Source: an uncultured Cytophagales bacterium
GTDB taxonomy: Bacteria > Bacteroidota > Bacteroidia > Cytophagales > UBA9547
Reading direction: 5' to 3'
Length of the DNA stretch: 64,000 nt
NCBI GenBank assembly: GCA_945957555.1
Contig: CAMFLX010000001.1
Span: forward strand, 118,177 to 182,176
Under the pieces are notes generated by a model. That model was not told where the DNA came from. It worked only from the letters and a program-made list of their open reading frames with translations, and did not search any database. Shown piece by piece: positions 45,273-53,144 of this stretch. The position numbers and the translations under genes were made by a program. Every line of letters begins with the position of its first letter. Within the stretch, counting starts at the first letter, position 1.

Positions 45273-47032
45273 TGCTGAACATATAGAAATCTATAGGTAT
45301 ACTGTTGATCATCGTAAGTAGCCTTAACTATATAGATCTCGTTTGGGTTAATGATATCTGTAAGTGTAAGAGTAGTTGCTGAGATTTGGCTATAGCTGTG
45401 TTCATATACAAGCTTACCCTCTGTGCTATAGATATTTACATCAAGATCCTTAAGTCCGATATGTTTTGGGCTAAAAATTAGTTTTTTATTTGAATCATCA
45501 AAAGTGATTTCTAATCTACTTGATTTGTTCTCACTGAAGAGGAGATTGTCTAGGTACAATTCTACATTCGTATGGTTCCTGTTTATATACTCAAATTTTA
45601 GTTTAATGAGTCCGCTTTTGATCAAACTTAAATTGATCAATTTGTTTTTCCAATCAGTTTTTATTGGCAAATTTTGACTTATGCCCGCTGCATTTACCAA
45701 TTGCGCTGCCGAAAATTTAACAAAATTAATCCAAGCTCCAGAGCATCCCAATTGATAACTGATGACGAGATCCCCGTCAGGAACCTGATTTGATTTGTTA
45801 AGAAGCGCAACATCAAAATTCAAATAATTGATCCTTGGATTACTAAGTTGTAATTTTGGGGTTTGGATGATTTCAAAAGAAGTATCAGATTTAATATAAA
45901 ATGATGAACCCTCGTCACCATAAGCACCGATACTTGCTATCATTGATTTTGGTGATGGTAAAATATACTTTTGTAATGTATCGTTTTCGAAACCCTCAAA
46001 GTCTGGATTGTATGATGTCTCTGGAATTTTTGCACAGGAATTTTTTGCAATAAGTGATTTTCTTGATGCGCTTTGTTCTAGCACTGCCCTCATTCTATCT
46101 GTTTGGTCCTTAGTAAAAAGACTCATACATGCGTCGTAGGTGTAGTCGAGAAAGTTCTCCATCATTGCCAAGCTGCTGCCATCGCAAGTTTGTGCCCTAT
46201 TGCATGCATCCGTGTTGGTGTTTTGAATAGGAGTATCGTTACAATAGTCATTTCCACAGTTGTCGTCTCCCCAAGTGTGTCTCAAACCTAACCAATGACC
46301 TATTTCGTGTGTGGCAGTTCTGCCTAGATTATAATTCTTTTTTAAACTTGCACCCGTAGTTCCAAAAGTGGTATAGTCGATGACCACACCATCAAACCTA
46401 GGATCTTGATTGAAGTTTCCGTCTTCAAGGCCCGGTAGGCTTGTGCCATAAGGAAATTTTGCAAAACCAATAAAACCGCTTTCTAGATCAGTAATCCAAA
46501 TATTTAAATATTCATCAGATGGCCAATAGCTAAATTTTTTCAAGGTGTCTACCAAATCAACATCATAAGAAGCTTTTGCATTGGCAATTCGTACAATACC
46601 GTTGGTAGGATTACAATAAGGATCCACCGTGGCAAGACAAAACTGAATTTTGGTATCAGCAGCAACACTTTTGAATAAGGAAGGGGTGTTTGTAGTATCT
46701 GAGTTTTGTTTTCTAAAATCTTTATTGAGCACATCAATTTGGCTTTTAATCACTTCATCTTTTAGGTTTTGTTTGATACCTAAACCAAGGTTTGGATGCA
46801 AAACATGGACGACCACAGGTATCGTCACTATTTCATAATCAGTTGTCCTAGAAAGTTTTCTGTTTTGAATAATCCTTTGGATTGATGCTTCAAAGTCCTC
46901 CTTAATTTTCGGATTCTTTTTTATTGCTTGTTCTTCTAATAAATGTGTGGCACACTTTCTGGGTTCGATTTGTGCAAATAGCACATTGATCCCTAGAGTA
47001 CCAATAACTAGTATTATGAGATATCTAATCAT
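45269..47032 (-). CDS. Secreted M43 (pappalysin-like) metalloprotease with T9SS sorting domain
   Basis: This 587-residue protein has a signal peptide (MIRYLIILVIGTLGINVLFAQ). The zinc-binding motif HEIGHWLGLRH (His242, Glu243, His246, His252) is followed by HTWGDDNCGNDYCNDTP. The Met-turn region contains MENFLDYTYDACMSLFT. This is the ulilysin/cytophagalysin M43 type. A beta-rich stretch follows, and the last 70 residues form a type A T9SS sorting domain (SPKHIGLKDLDVNIYSTEGK). So it should be exported and attached by the PorU/PorV machinery encoded at 3.6-8.6 kb. The gene is translationally coupled to comEC by ATGA overlap, an odd pairing. Confidence 0.94.
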   Translation of the reverse strand: MIRYLIILVIGTLGINVLFAQIEPRKCATHLLEEQAIKKNPKIKEDFEASIQRIIQNRKLSRTTDYEIVTIPVVVHVLHPNLGLGIKQNLKDEVIKSQIDVLNKDFRKQNSDTTNTPSLFKSVAADTKIQFCLATVDPYCNPTNGIVRIANAKASYDVDLVDTLKKFSYWPSDEYLNIWITDLESGFIGFAKFPYGTSLPGLEDGNFNQDPRFDGVVIDYTTFGTTGASLKKNYNLGRTATHEIGHWLGLRHTWGDDNCGNDYCNDTPIQNTNTDACNRAQTCDGSSLAMMENFLDYTYDACMSLFTKDQTDRMRAVLEQSASRKSLIAKNSCAKIPETSYNPDFEGFENDTLQKYILPSPKSMIASIGAYGDEGSSFYIKSDTSFEIIQTPKLQLSNPRINYLNFDVALLNKSNQVPDGDLVISYQLGCSGAWINFVKFSAAQLVNAAGISQNLPIKTDWKNKLINLSLIKSGLIKLKFEYINRNHTNVELYLDNLLFSENKSSRLEITFDDSNKKLIFSPKHIGLKDLDVNIYSTEGKLVYEHSYSQISATTLTLTDIINPNEIYIVKATYDDQQYTYRFLYVQQ

Positions 47033-47052
47033 TAATATATGGTTTCAAAAAA

Positions 47053-47427
47053 ATACCAAACCTGTAAGCCGGGTTCTGTCGAGTCCTATCATTTATCTAG
47101 CCCCGATAATCGGGGTCAAGCAGTCTACCCATTACACCTCAACTTACGTTGAATTGGCGAGCAACCAACTGAGGTAAACCTCAAATGCAACCTATTTGAC
47201 CTTTCAACACGCAAGGTTTACCATGCCCAGCTTGTTGCCTTGCTGGCGGTGGTCTCTTACACCCCCTTTTCACCCTTACCCTGACTAATCAAGGCGGTTT
47301 GTTCTCTGTGGCCCTGTCTGTCAGTATGTTTTGGCATACTGCCCACCCTTGTCAAGTGGTACGTTGCTCTGTGCTGCCCGGACTTTCCTTCCCGAATATA
47401 ATTCGGAACGATAAGACGGTTTGGTAT
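47053..47427 (-). ncRNA. rnpB: RNase P RNA (type A)
   Basis: The minus strand carries a 375-nt RNase P RNA. The 5' ATACCAAACC (47427-47418) pairs with the 3' GGTTTGGTAT (47062-47053) as helix P1. The universally conserved CR-I region GGAAAGTCCGGGC follows soon after. Near the 3' end is CAGAACCCGGCTTACAGG, the usual CR-V sequence. It makes the 5' ends of tRNAs. A short U run follows on the minus strand. It lies 20 bp upstream of the M43 protease ATG. Confidence 0.96.
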
Positions 47428-47490
47428 ACAAAAATAACAAAATAAATTTCCTTTTTATGGAATTGCAGGTCCTTTTATATCTATAATAAT

Positions 47491-48010
47491 ATGAAAGGAT
47501 TTTATGATGGATTGAGTAGTCTCAATTTGTATTGGATTTTTATTTTTTTTACCTCATCTAACAACAAATATGCTACCCCAACATATTGCAAAAGTAATAG
47601 CGAAAACATTGGAGTTAAGAATTCTAGAACGGTGATTCATACTGCAGAAGTAGAGTTCGTTGTAAAAAATGTAGACTAACTGCCTCATGATGTACTTACG
47701 ATTGTTGAAAAGAATGGGGGGCGTTTTTTAGCACACAATGTAAATGAAGAAATTTGGAGTGAGATAAAATTGCGGTAACTGCGTAGCATCTAATCCAGAT
47801 GTTGAAAATATCATTAAAATTGAGAGAGAACATCCGAGGCTCGGTAACGAAATCGAAAATTATGATTGAAAGCTTAAAAAGATGGATCAGGAAATCAATT
47901 ATTCAGAGATCACTATAAGATATCGTAAAAAACAAAAACTAGGTGTATTGAGCTATGTATTTGTTGGTCTATATAAGGGAATAGTTTGGTTGTTTGTTAG
48001 AAATTACTAG
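47491..48010 (+). pseudogene. Decayed DUF4349-like membrane protein gene
   Basis: Two linked frames show a broken gene. The frame from the ATG at 47491 reads SRTVIHTAEVEFVVKNVD, an in-frame stop at 47677, then LPHDVLTIVEKNGGRFLAHN and WSEIKL. After a frameshift it continues SNPDVENIIKIEREHPRLGN, with another stop (NYD*KL). It then reads MDQEINYSEITIRYRKKQ and a final membrane helix YVFVGLYKGIVWLFV before TAG at 48008. The ordering matches DUF4349: an extracellular beta strand pair, a coiled-coil segment with IEREhxxLxxEIE, then YSxIT and a C-terminal helix. Middle residues are missing. At least two stops, one frameshift and one deletion make it a pseudogene. Confidence 0.78.
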
Positions 48011-48047
48011 ATCGTTGTCTAACAAACGGCCAAACTGTTTTTTGAGA

Positions 48048-50141
48048 TTATTTTTTTAAGATTTTGATCTCAACTCTTCTGTTAAGTTTACGTGTCTCTT
48101 CTTTCAAATTACTAGCAATTGGCTGAGAATCTCCGTACCCCTTCCCAAGCATTCTTTTAGCAAGAATCCCTTTACTTACAAAATATTTTGTAATGGCGAC
48201 CACGCGTTGCTCAGAAAGAATTTGATTCAATGCAGGCTCTCCTACATTATCAGTATGCCCCCCCACTTCAATTTCCATTTTAGGATTTTTCTTCAACATA
48301 TCTACGAACCTATCAAGTTCTGGATATGAGTTAGGGAGGATATTTGGTGTTCCCTGCGCAAAAAAGATATTGTTCATCACAATTTTTTCTCCTACCTCAA
48401 TTGGTACCAAATAAAAATCTTTCTCAATTTCTTGATACTCATGAAGATTAGTAAGATCTATATTGTCGTTTTTAGTAAGATAACCTGCTTTTTCTGCAAA
48501 TATTCCATATACTTTTTCATAAGGCAAAACAATTTTGTATTCACCAGTACTAGGGTTTGAGATCGCATTTCCAAGAGCCTTACCCTCAGGAAGTTCTTCA
48601 TAAGTGATATCAGCGGAGAGTGGCTTTTTAGTTTTAGCGTCAAAGATTTTTCCATGTATTACCACCACTGGCTCTGGTCTTGCTGATTCTGAAAGCGTTA
48701 TTCTTACGATATCTTCGGCGCCCAGAGTATTCAAACTTGTTACCAAATATGCATAATCTCCTTTGGCTGGGACGGAGAAGTAGGCGTCGAATTCGATGGT
48801 ATTGATATATGGTCCCATATTGAGAGGTTCTGACCATTTGGTCCAAGAATTATCTAAACGTTTGGTAACAAACACGTCCATATCTCCAAAGCCAGGTCTA
48901 CCTTCAGAGCTAAAGTACATCGTCTTACCATCAGCGGCTAAAAAGGGTGAGGCTTCATCTTGTTCACTATTTACATTCGGACCCAAGTTTATAGGTTCCG
49001 ACCATTCGTCAGGCCCGATCATTGTGGTTACATACAAATCATTTTTGCCAAAAGAATCTGCTCTTTTTGCGGTAAAAATCATCGTTTTTTTGTTTGGAGC
49101 AATACAAGCTTCTTGATATTCGGATTCATTATAAAAGTTTTTGATTTTTATGGTTTGAGGCACAGACCAACCTTCATGGGTTCTGTTGGAATAGGAGAAT
49201 CCAGCTCCTTGAGGCTTGCCATTTTTTTTATATGTTCCAGATAGATAAAGGGTATTATTATCAGGAGACACGGAAATAACGCCATTATGCTCTAGATTGT
49301 TAATGGGTAAACCAATGTTTTTGGCTTTGTTCCAAGTCGTGTCATTGACTTTGGTACTATACCACACATCTTGTGCTGTACCACCAATATTGCTAGGGTG
49401 GTTGTCTATGGCGTAATATAGGTTTTTACCATCGGCCGAGATAATCGGGTTCAGGTCATTGTAACTTGTATTTATGTTACTTCCAAGAGGTTCCTTTTTC
49501 TTTTCGATCAAACCATCTGGGGTTACTTTTATTTTTACATTTTGTTCAAAAGAAAATCGATCTACCTCAATAGTATTGTTACCCTCCACGATAAAGCCCA
49601 TACCGTCATTATGGGTTAAAAACTTATCAGCAGGCGCTTTAAATACTTCTTTTTTGTTGATATAAAAGATATAGTTATTACCCTCTTTAGAAATCGCTAG
49701 CGTGTTGGGGTGATTGGAGGTTTTGATCATGTCGACCTTAGTCCAGTCTTTAATGGTCGTTTGTATGTTATCGTTAACAATGGTTACTATTTCGAAGAAT
49801 CCATTCATTCTAATAAAGAATCCATTAAAACTATTTTCATCTTTAGCCCAGATTAGCCCTGAAATATTATGAGCATGAAATGTCTTTTGAGTATAGGTTA
49901 CCTCTAATCCAAAATTTTGCTTCCAATCCATATATGGTGAAATACAAGATTCTGGGAATCCATCATCAGTTTTGGATTTTAAAATGTACTTGCCTTTAAC
50001 TACTTGCCCAGAACCTTCAACGTCATCAAACTTTGGCCAAATGGAGCCTTCATTAAACTCATCAGTAAATGAATTAGTTGAACTTTGCGCTAAACAAAGT
50101 ACATTGAGGAAACAAAAAATTGATAATAAGTATACTCTCAT
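48048..50141 (-). CDS. OmpA-family protein with N-terminal LamG-like and PD40 propeller repeats
   Basis: About 697 residues from the ATG at 50141 (MRVYLLSIFCFLNVLCLAQ); the TTG at 50153 is not needed. A signal peptide is followed by a concanavalin-like domain (about residues 25-205). A WD40-like PD40 beta propeller (about 220-490) has repeats such as ISADGKNLYYA and FLAADGKTMYFSSEG. Then comes a carboxypeptidase-regulatory-like domain (VVVIHGKIFDAKTKKPLSAD). The final peptidoglycan-binding OmpA domain has MEIEVGGHTDNVG and NRRVEIKI. It should anchor the outer membrane to peptidoglycan in the periplasm. Similar multi-domain proteins accompany T9SS in Bacteroidota, but I do not name it PorE because the TPR part is absent. 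Confidence 0.9.
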   Translation of the reverse strand: MRVYLLSIFCFLNVLCLAQSSTNSFTDEFNEGSIWPKFDDVEGSGQVVKGKYILKSKTDDGFPESCISPYMDWKQNFGLEVTYTQKTFHAHNISGLIWAKDENSFNGFFIRMNGFFEIVTIVNDNIQTTIKDWTKVDMIKTSNHPNTLAISKEGNNYIFYINKKEVFKAPADKFLTHNDGMGFIVEGNNTIEVDRFSFEQNVKIKVTPDGLIEKKKEPLGSNINTSYNDLNPIISADGKNLYYAIDNHPSNIGGTAQDVWYSTKVNDTTWNKAKNIGLPINNLEHNGVISVSPDNNTLYLSGTYKKNGKPQGAGFSYSNRTHEGWSVPQTIKIKNFYNESEYQEACIAPNKKTMIFTAKRADSFGKNDLYVTTMIGPDEWSEPINLGPNVNSEQDEASPFLAADGKTMYFSSEGRPGFGDMDVFVTKRLDNSWTKWSEPLNMGPYINTIEFDAYFSVPAKGDYAYLVTSLNTLGAEDIVRITLSESARPEPVVVIHGKIFDAKTKKPLSADITYEELPEGKALGNAISNPSTGEYKIVLPYEKVYGIFAEKAGYLTKNDNIDLTNLHEYQEIEKDFYLVPIEVGEKIVMNNIFFAQGTPNILPNSYPELDRFVDMLKKNPKMEIEVGGHTDNVGEPALNQILSEQRVVAITKYFVSKGILAKRMLGKGYGDSQPIASNLKEETRKLNRRVEIKILKK

Positions 50142-50301
50142 TTTATACAGCAATTTTTAAATGGCAATAACGTTAGCTAAATACCTACACGACAAATATC
50201 AACATTTTTTGTTGAAATGAAAACACCTAGTTGTTACGTAACTTTCCGGATTTTGATTAAATAATTTATCTTTACTTTAATATTTAGAATCAATTTTATA
50301 A

Positions 50302-51087
50302 ATGAAAAATAGAGCACAGGCATTGAAGGAGTTTGATAGATTGCTGACTATCATGGATGAATTAAGAGCACAGTGCCCTTGGGACAGGAAACAGACCATT
50401 GAAAGTTTGAGGTATTTGACTATCGAGGAAACTTTCGAGCTCTCGGATGCAATAGTGGATCAAGATATGGAGGAAATCAAAAAGGAATTGGGTGATATAT
50501 TTCTTCATATTGTATTTTATTCTAAAATAGCCTCTGAAACGCAAACTTTTGACATAAGTGATGTTATAAATTCCTTGTGTGAAAAGCTAATTAGGAGACA
50601 TCCGCACATTTATGGTGACGTTACCGCAGAAAACGAGGAAGAGGTAAAGAAGAACTGGGAGCGAATCAAACAACAAGAAAGTGGTGGTAAAAAATCTGTA
50701 CTGAGTGGTGTTCCTAAATCAATGCCAGCTTTGGTGAAAGCGATCCGTGTGCAGGAGAAGGCACGGTCAGTGGGCTTCGATTGGGATCACAAAGACCAAG
50801 TTTGGGACAAAGTACAAGAGGAGATTGGCGAGTTTAAGGCAGAGGGAGATGTACCCAGCCCAAATAAGGAAAAAATGGAGGCAGAGTTTGGCGACATTAT
50901 GTTCTCTTTAATCAATTATGCAAGATTTGTTGACATCAATCCTGAGGATGCTTTAGAAAAAACCAATAAAAAATTTATAAAACGGTTTACATATCTAGAG
51001 GAACAGAGTAAGAAGGATGGAAAGGAGCTATCTAAAATGACTCTGGAAGAAATGGATAAATACTGGAACGAAGCCAAGAAGCTTTAG
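50302..51087 (+). CDS. mazG: Nucleoside triphosphate pyrophosphohydrolase MazG
   Basis: The 261-residue protein has two MazG domains. The first has CPWDRKQTIESL, then EETFELSDAI and KKELGDIFLHIVF with the magnesium-binding Glu and Asp residues. The second has EIGEFKAEGD, KEKMEAEFGDIMFSLINYAR. It hydrolyses nucleoside triphosphates to monophosphates and pyrophosphate, and so clears damaged nucleotides. The glycosylase gene follows after 18 bp and trmB after that, so the three may be one unit with a nucleic-acid quality theme. Confidence 0.95.
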   Translation: MKNRAQALKEFDRLLTIMDELRAQCPWDRKQTIESLRYLTIEETFELSDAIVDQDMEEIKKELGDIFLHIVFYSKIASETQTFDISDVINSLCEKLIRRHPHIYGDVTAENEEEVKKNWERIKQQESGGKKSVLSGVPKSMPALVKAIRVQEKARSVGFDWDHKDQVWDKVQEEIGEFKAEGDVPSPNKEKMEAEFGDIMFSLINYARFVDINPEDALEKTNKKFIKRFTYLEEQSKKDGKELSKMTLEEMDKYWNEAKKL

Positions 51088-51105
51088 TGATACCATGAAT
51101 CGGAA

Positions 51106-51597
51106 ATGACAAGATTACATAGTTCTTTTAACCCCATTGCAGAAAATAGCCCAAAGGTCCTGATCTTAGGAACAATGCCTGGCGCCTTATCGCTTAAAGA
51201 GCAGCAATATTATGCGCATCCTCAAAATATGTTTTGGAAGATTTTGTTTCGATTGTTTGAAAAAACTTATTCTGTGGACTATCAAGAAAGAATAGATTTA
51301 TTAGTAAGTCATCACATTGCTTTGTGGGATGTCTTACAGCATTGTGAGCGTGAAGGCAGTTTAGACAGTAATATAACGAATGAAATCCCGAATGATTTCA
51401 CGGCATTTTTTGGAAAACATATTGATATCAAACATGTTATATTTAACGGGCAACCAGCTCAGAAATTTTTCAAGAAGTATGTAGGATTTCAAAACAGTCA
51501 TTTTTATCATTTGTTGCCATCCACAAGCCCTGCACATGCTACAAAGAATTTTGAAACAAAACTACAAGAATGGAAATTGATTCTGAATCTTGTTTGA
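51106..51597 (+). CDS. UDG-superfamily DNA-deoxyinosine (hypoxanthine) glycosylase
   Basis: The 163-residue protein belongs to family 6 of the uracil-DNA glycosylase superfamily. Motif A is ILGTMPGALSLKEQQYYAHP and motif B region is LLPSTSPAHA. The YAHPQNMFWKIL stretch is typical of the hypoxanthine-DNA glycosylase group. It removes deaminated adenine (hypoxanthine) from DNA. It sits 18 bp after mazG and 38 bp before trmB. Confidence 0.9.
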   Translation: MTRLHSSFNPIAENSPKVLILGTMPGALSLKEQQYYAHPQNMFWKILFRLFEKTYSVDYQERIDLLVSHHIALWDVLQHCEREGSLDSNITNEIPNDFTAFFGKHIDIKHVIFNGQPAQKFFKKYVGFQNSHFYHLLPSTSPAHATKNFETKLQEWKLILNLV

Positions 51598-51634
51598 GAT
51601 TTAAGAATCAAAAATTTATAATTAATTTTGCCGC

Positions 51635-52288
51635 ATGGGACGTCAAAAACTTGCAAGATTTGAACACAATGCCAATGTTCACAATGTGATAGAGCCAGGC
51701 AAAGAGTTATTTGAGACAGTAAGGAAGAACTGGGATAAGCTTTTCTTTAAAAATGGAAATCCAATAGTCTTGGAGTTAGCATGTGGAAGAGGAGAATATA
51801 CGGTAGGCTTAGCAAAGGAATATCCTAATAAGAATTTTGTGGGATTTGATACCAAAGGAGCAAGAATTTGGAAAGGAAGTACCATCGCTATTCAAAATGG
51901 CTTTACCAATGTAGCGTTTTATAGACATACCATAGATTTTCTAGATCAATATTTTGAAAAAGGTGAAGTTTCGGAAATCTGGGTTGTTTTTCCAGATCCT
52001 CGGCCCTTGGAAAGGGATGAAAAGCGTCGTTTGGTTCACCAGCGCTATATTGATATGTACAAACATGTGATGGGGGGCGGAGGCATCTTTAACTTCAAGA
52101 CGGATAACAGAGAACTATTTGATTATGGTCTAGAGGTAGTAAAAAGCAATAATCCTAAAAGTTTAATTTATACCCATGATTTATACAACTCGGACTATTT
52201 GGGATTCCATCATGGGATTCAAACAAAGTATGAATTGAAATTCCTTGCTGAGGGCTTCAAGATCAATTATTTGAGATGTGAGTTTTAG
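51635..52288 (+). CDS. trmB: tRNA (guanine(46)-N7)-methyltransferase TrmB
   Basis: The 217-residue SAM-dependent enzyme has ELACGRGEYTVGLA as motif I. The conserved FPDPRPLERDEKRRLVHQRY and FKTDNRELFDYGL are typical of TrmB. It methylates G46 in the variable loop of tRNAs. A TAATTTTG element at 51623-51630 matches the -7 box, but TTG spacing upstream is poor. Its 3' end touches the decayed GIY-YIG copy of the tRNA locus, which runs towards it on the minus strand. Confidence 0.95.
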   Translation: MGRQKLARFEHNANVHNVIEPGKELFETVRKNWDKLFFKNGNPIVLELACGRGEYTVGLAKEYPNKNFVGFDTKGARIWKGSTIAIQNGFTNVAFYRHTIDFLDQYFEKGEVSEIWVVFPDPRPLERDEKRRLVHQRYIDMYKHVMGGGGIFNFKTDNRELFDYGLEVVKSNNPKSLIYTHDLYNSDYLGFHHGIQTKYELKFLAEGFKINYLRCEF

Positions 52289-52451
52289 GTTTTATCGCCT
52301 AATAATGTTATCCTAAGGGTCTCAGCCCTGTCTGAAACATCGAAGATTCTCAATAGCGTTGAGGGTATACCGGTTTTAGTGCTTCTGTGGTGCTGAAGCC
52401 TGAGCGGGAAATCTGCACAGCTCCCAGTGTATCAATGTGGACGAAGTATAT
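52289..52451 (-). pseudogene. Decayed GIY-YIG nuclease copy
   Basis: Read on the minus strand from 52451 this stretch translates as IYFVHI, then YTGSCADFPLRLQHH, then RSTKTGIPSTLLRIFDVSDR. It parallels the intact GIY-YIG protein next to it: YFVYI, YTGSYADVSLRIQHH and RSTKSGVPWTVVRLFEVDDR. A deletion removes about 9 codons after YFVHI, another removes the NAGHN codons, and the start codon is changed to ATA. The end drifts into unrelated residues around the trmB stop. It is preceded by the same linker and a defective tRNA-Pro, so it is the second unit of a tandem repeat. Confidence 0.8.
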
Positions 52452-52501
52452 ATTGCTGTAAAAACAAAAAAGACCTGGTCTTTCGATTCCGGATTTTTAT
52501 G

Positions 52502-52575
52502 TCGGGGTGGCAGGATTCGAACCTGCGACCTTGGCGCTCCAAGCGCCACGCGATACTGGGCTAGGTTGCACCAAT
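52502..52575 (-). pseudogene. tRNA-Pro (TGG) with replaced 5' end
   Basis: On the minus strand the 3' acceptor CACCCCG, the perfect T arm GCAGG-TTCGAAT-CCTGC and the perfect anticodon arm TGGCG-CTTGGAG-CGCCA (anticodon TGG) are intact. But the 5' acceptor reads ATTGGTG instead of CGGGGTG, so the first three pairs are lost. The D-stem 5' side (ACC) does not pair with CGC. The first 15 bases are the end of the GIY-YIG coding sequence, including its TAG stop. The gene is probably inactive. Confidence 0.82.
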
Positions 52576-52803
52576 ATCATCGAGGAACCTTCTCGCCCTC
52601 CGTTTCTTGATCCTCAGCTCAAGTTTTAGTGCCCCTGTCCTGTCGTCGACCTCGAAGAGCCTGACGACTGTCCATGGGACACCCGACTTTGTGCTTCTGT
52701 TGTGCCCTGCGTTGTGGTGCTGGATCCTGAGCGAGACATCTGCATAGCTGCCAGTGTAATACTTTTTGGTATCCTCGCTGTATATGATATAGACAAAGTA
52801 CAT
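52561..52803 (-). CDS. Small GIY-YIG nuclease placed between two tRNA-Pro genes
   Basis: The 80-residue protein starts at the ATG at 52803 (MYFVYIIYSEDTKKYYTGSY). A TTG at 52815 would add four residues. The GIY-YIG fold is shown by VYIIY and YYTGS, the catalytic Arg26 in ADVSLRIQHH, and the catalytic Glu62 in LELRIKK. It belongs to the small stand-alone UPF0213-like group. It lies after an intact tRNA-Pro and the tRNA terminator hairpin, and its last codons and stop overlap the damaged 5' end of a second tRNA-Pro by 15 bp. Base composition is richer in G+C than the neighbours, fitting foreign DNA. Known small GIY-YIG genes next to tRNAs in this phylum support a mobile role, but activity is not shown. 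Confidence 0.85.
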   Translation of the reverse strand: MYFVYIIYSEDTKKYYTGSYADVSLRIQHHNAGHNRSTKSGVPWTVVRLFEVDDRTGALKLELRIKKRRARRFLDDIGAT

Positions 52804-52812
52804 GGTGTAAAA

Positions 52813-52842
52813 CAAAAAAGACCAACATTTCTGTTGGTCTTT
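52813..52842 (-). terminator. Terminator after tRNA-Pro, before the GIY-YIG start
   Basis: On the minus strand the stem AAAGACCAACA / TGTTGGTCTTT is followed by TTTTGTTTT. The GIY-YIG ATG lies only about 10 bp further on, so the nuclease gene depends on read-through from the tRNA promoter or on a promoter not seen. Confidence 0.82.
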
Positions 52843-52860
52843 CGATTCCGGATTTTTATG

Positions 52861-52934
52861 TCGGGGTGGCAGGATTCGAACCTACGACCTCCACATCCCA
52901 AATGTGGCGCGATACCGGGCTACGCTACACCCCG
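52861..52934 (-). tRNA. tRNA-Pro (TGG), intact
   Basis: A 74-nt cloverleaf on the minus strand. CGGGGTG pairs with CACCCCG. The D arm is GCG...CGC. The anticodon stem CCACA/TGTGG holds loop TTTGGGA with TGG. The T arm is GTAGG-TTCGAAT-CCTGC and the discriminator is A. It follows tRNA-Ser in a common transcript. Confidence 0.95.
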
Positions 52935-52995
52935 TTTTGAAGTTTTTTATTCGGTTACTTCTCCGATCTCCCTCAGTGTGCCTGCCGCAAACTTG

Positions 52996-53084
<89 letters not shown>

Positions 53085-53095
53085 TAATCGGGATG

Positions 53096-53125
53096 CAAAT
53101 ATAGGAACTAATTTTGTAATCCCAA
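53096..53125 (-). promoter_or_regulatory. Promoter of the tRNA-Ser/tRNA-Pro locus
   Basis: On the minus strand TTG (53125 to 53123) and TATATTTG (53103 to 53096) are separated by 19 bp, the Bacteroidota consensus. The tRNA-Ser 5' end lies 11 bp further on. Confidence 0.85.
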
Positions 53126-53144
53126 ATTTTCAGAGAATAAATCT

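Larger units (their letters stand above)
52289..52934 (-). repeat. Tandem tRNA-Pro / linker / GIY-YIG module, two units
   Basis: The unit is tRNA-Pro 3' portion, linker ACATAAAAATCCGG...AAAGACC, a U-rich hairpin, and a GIY-YIG gene. The tRNA ends lie 359 bp apart (discriminator bases at 52861 and 52502). The first unit is intact. The second lost the 5' part of its tRNA, 12 bp of the hairpin (the AACAGAAATGTT part), and blocks of the nuclease gene. The linker is identical for its first 26 bases. Confidence 0.82.

Noticed and set aside
45269..47032. Alternative view that the long M43 protein is a toxin or effector
   Set aside because: The ulilysin-like motif set and T9SS sorting domain fit an ordinary secreted protease; there is no toxin-specific domain.
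47428..47490. Promoter for rnpB
   Set aside because: A TATTTTTG on the minus strand lies too close to the RNA 5' end, and no TTG is found at the right distance, so I do not annotate it.
52626..52901. Open frames across tRNA-Pro with peptides such as GGRRFESCHPD (minus) and GWQDSNLRPPHP (plus, 52702-53001)
   Set aside because: These are translations of the tRNA-Pro sequence and its linker, a known source of false genes. The tRNA fold and the GIY-YIG frame explain the DNA.
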